Shown: positions 63,563-64,000 of the stretch, piece after piece
Numbering within the stretch: the first letter of the stretch is position 1
How the letters are laid out: each line of letters starts with the position of its first letter
NCBI RefSeq assembly: GCF_014840935.1
Contig: NZ_CP062005.1
Span: forward strand, 1,116,001-1,180,000
Direction: 5' to 3'
From: Halomonas sp. YLGW01
GTDB lineage: Bacteria > Pseudomonadota > Gammaproteobacteria > Pseudomonadales > Halomonadaceae
DNA: 64,000 nt
The notes under the pieces: generated by a model
The model's database searches: none
What the model was told of the DNA's origin: nothing
Seen by the model: only the letters and a program-made list of their open reading frames with translations
Position numbers and translations under genes: made by a program

Positions 63563-64000
63563 GCCTGTCGCGCCTGCCAGGCACGCAGGCGGCCCATGGC
63601 GGCATAGAGCTCCTTCAGCAGGGAGCCGACCGCCGCCACGCCCTGTACCCGCAGCTTGGTCTCCAGGGTCTCGGCGAGCAGGGCCAGCTGGGGCGCCCCG
63701 CAATAGCGGCAGGCGCCGTTGAGGCGATGAATGGCCTCCAGAAAGGCCTCCGAATCCTGAGCCTGCCAGGCAGCGTCCAGGGCACGCTCGCTGTCATCGA
63801 GACTCTCCAGCAACAGCGTCAGTGTCTTCCTCGCCAGATCCTCCCGGCCGCCGGCCAGGCGGGCCCCCAGTCCCATGTCGACCACCGCTAGCTCCCCGTC
63901 GGATTCGACAGGGCCGTCCTGGGGGGGCTCGGCTGTCGACAGGGATGACCCGCTACGCTCCTGGCGGGGTGGGGGAAGCCTCAGGCCCAGGTGCTGGCCG
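63502..64000 (-). CDS. gacS: GacS/BarA hybrid sensor kinase, C-terminal Hpt domain (partial)
   Basis: The frame is open from the right window edge to a TGA at 63504-63502. The visible part is a Pro/Ser/Glu-rich linker and a histidine phosphotransfer domain: EDLARKTLTLLLESLDD, then IHRLNGACRYCGAPQLALLAETLETKLR, in which the His of HRLNG is the phosphorylated residue, as in the HKLHG of BarA. GacS/BarA controls the GacA/UvrY response regulator and the CsrA system. The location beside acpS-pdxJ matches Pseudomonas relatives. The sensor, kinase and receiver domains lie outside the window. Confidence 0.82.
   Translation of the reverse strand, partial: GQHLGLRLPPPRQERSGSSLSTAEPPQDGPVESDGELAVVDMGLGARLAGGREDLARKTLTLLLESLDDSERALDAAWQAQDSEAFLEAIHRLNGACRYCGAPQLALLAETLETKLRVQGVAAVGSLLKELYAAMGRLRAWQARQAQPSSTTSASASSASSESER

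Noticed and set aside
1-64000. tRNA or rRNA genes
   Set aside because: No cloverleaf with a GTTCGA-type T-arm and CCA end, nor any rRNA stretch, was recognised by eye; a covariance search would be needed to exclude them fully.

Overview
The window is GC-rich, densely packed chromosome from a gammaproteobacterium. The best guess is a Halomonadaceae (Halomonas-like) genome: the gene orders are those of Pseudomonas and Halomonas relatives (comEC-exbBD-msbA-lpxK-kdsB-ptp-murB | rne-rluC-HAD-sppA-maf-yceD-rpmF-plsX-fabDG-acpP-fabF-pabC-mltG-tmk-holB-pilZ-tatD; algU-mucABCD-lepAB-rnc-era-recO-pdxJ-acpS-gacS), the proteins are acidic and RNase E carries a very long Ala/Lys/Pro/Glu tail. The genus is inferred, not proven.

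Layout. 1-10.3 kb: lipoprotein release (lolC/E end, lolD), ComEC, an ExbB/ExbD pair, and lipid A/Kdo and peptidoglycan precursor genes (msbA, lpxK, kdsB, murB). 10.4-13.8 kb: rne on the minus strand, with a 240-bp internal tandem duplication. 14.4-25.3 kb: rluC, phosphatase, SppA-type protease, maf, then the large yceD-rpmF-fatty-acid-pabC-mltG run. 25.26-29.16 kb: an AT-rich island sits exactly where tmk should be. 29.3-35.3 kb: holB, pilZ, tatD, DUF1285, an SF1 helicase and a sulfurtransferase. 35.3-39.9 kb: a candidate miniature inverted-repeat element, ETF-ubiquinone oxidoreductase, etfB and etfA, with five extra copies (one truncated) of the etfA 3' end behind it. 40.1-45.1 kb: a complete TonB2-type energy transduction operon behind a Fur-box-like site. 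45.2-52.2 kb: xthA, a small basic protein, rhlB-like and dinG-like helicases, an Nmad3-like protein and DAHP synthase. 52.5-64.0 kb: the algU (rpoE) envelope-stress operon, lepA/lepB/rnc/era/recO/pdxJ/acpS and the C-terminal end of GacS/BarA.

The most interesting region is the tmk island. The native dTMP kinase gene is reduced to its last ~40 codons, fused in frame to foreign DNA and still translationally coupled to holB. A complete, divergent foreign tmk sits next to mltG. Between them, on the opposite strand, a tightly overlapping three-gene operon encodes (i) a dCTP-deaminase/dUTPase-fold protein that seems to have lost its catalytic residues and gained two C-terminal membrane helices, (ii) a MazG-like nucleotide pyrophosphohydrolase with intact motifs, and (iii) an Old-Yellow-Enzyme flavin reductase with a Cys-containing tail. 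No integrase or transposase is visible. A nucleotide-sensing or nucleotide-modifying defence cassette that replaced a core gene with its own version is the working hypothesis.

The second unusual structure is the pile of 94-bp repeats after etfA. The copies differ almost only at synonymous codon positions, so they evolved as coding sequence although they now lie behind stop codons. Shorter repeats of the same kind lie behind the DAHP synthase stop, the TPR gene of the TonB operon and the SF1 helicase.
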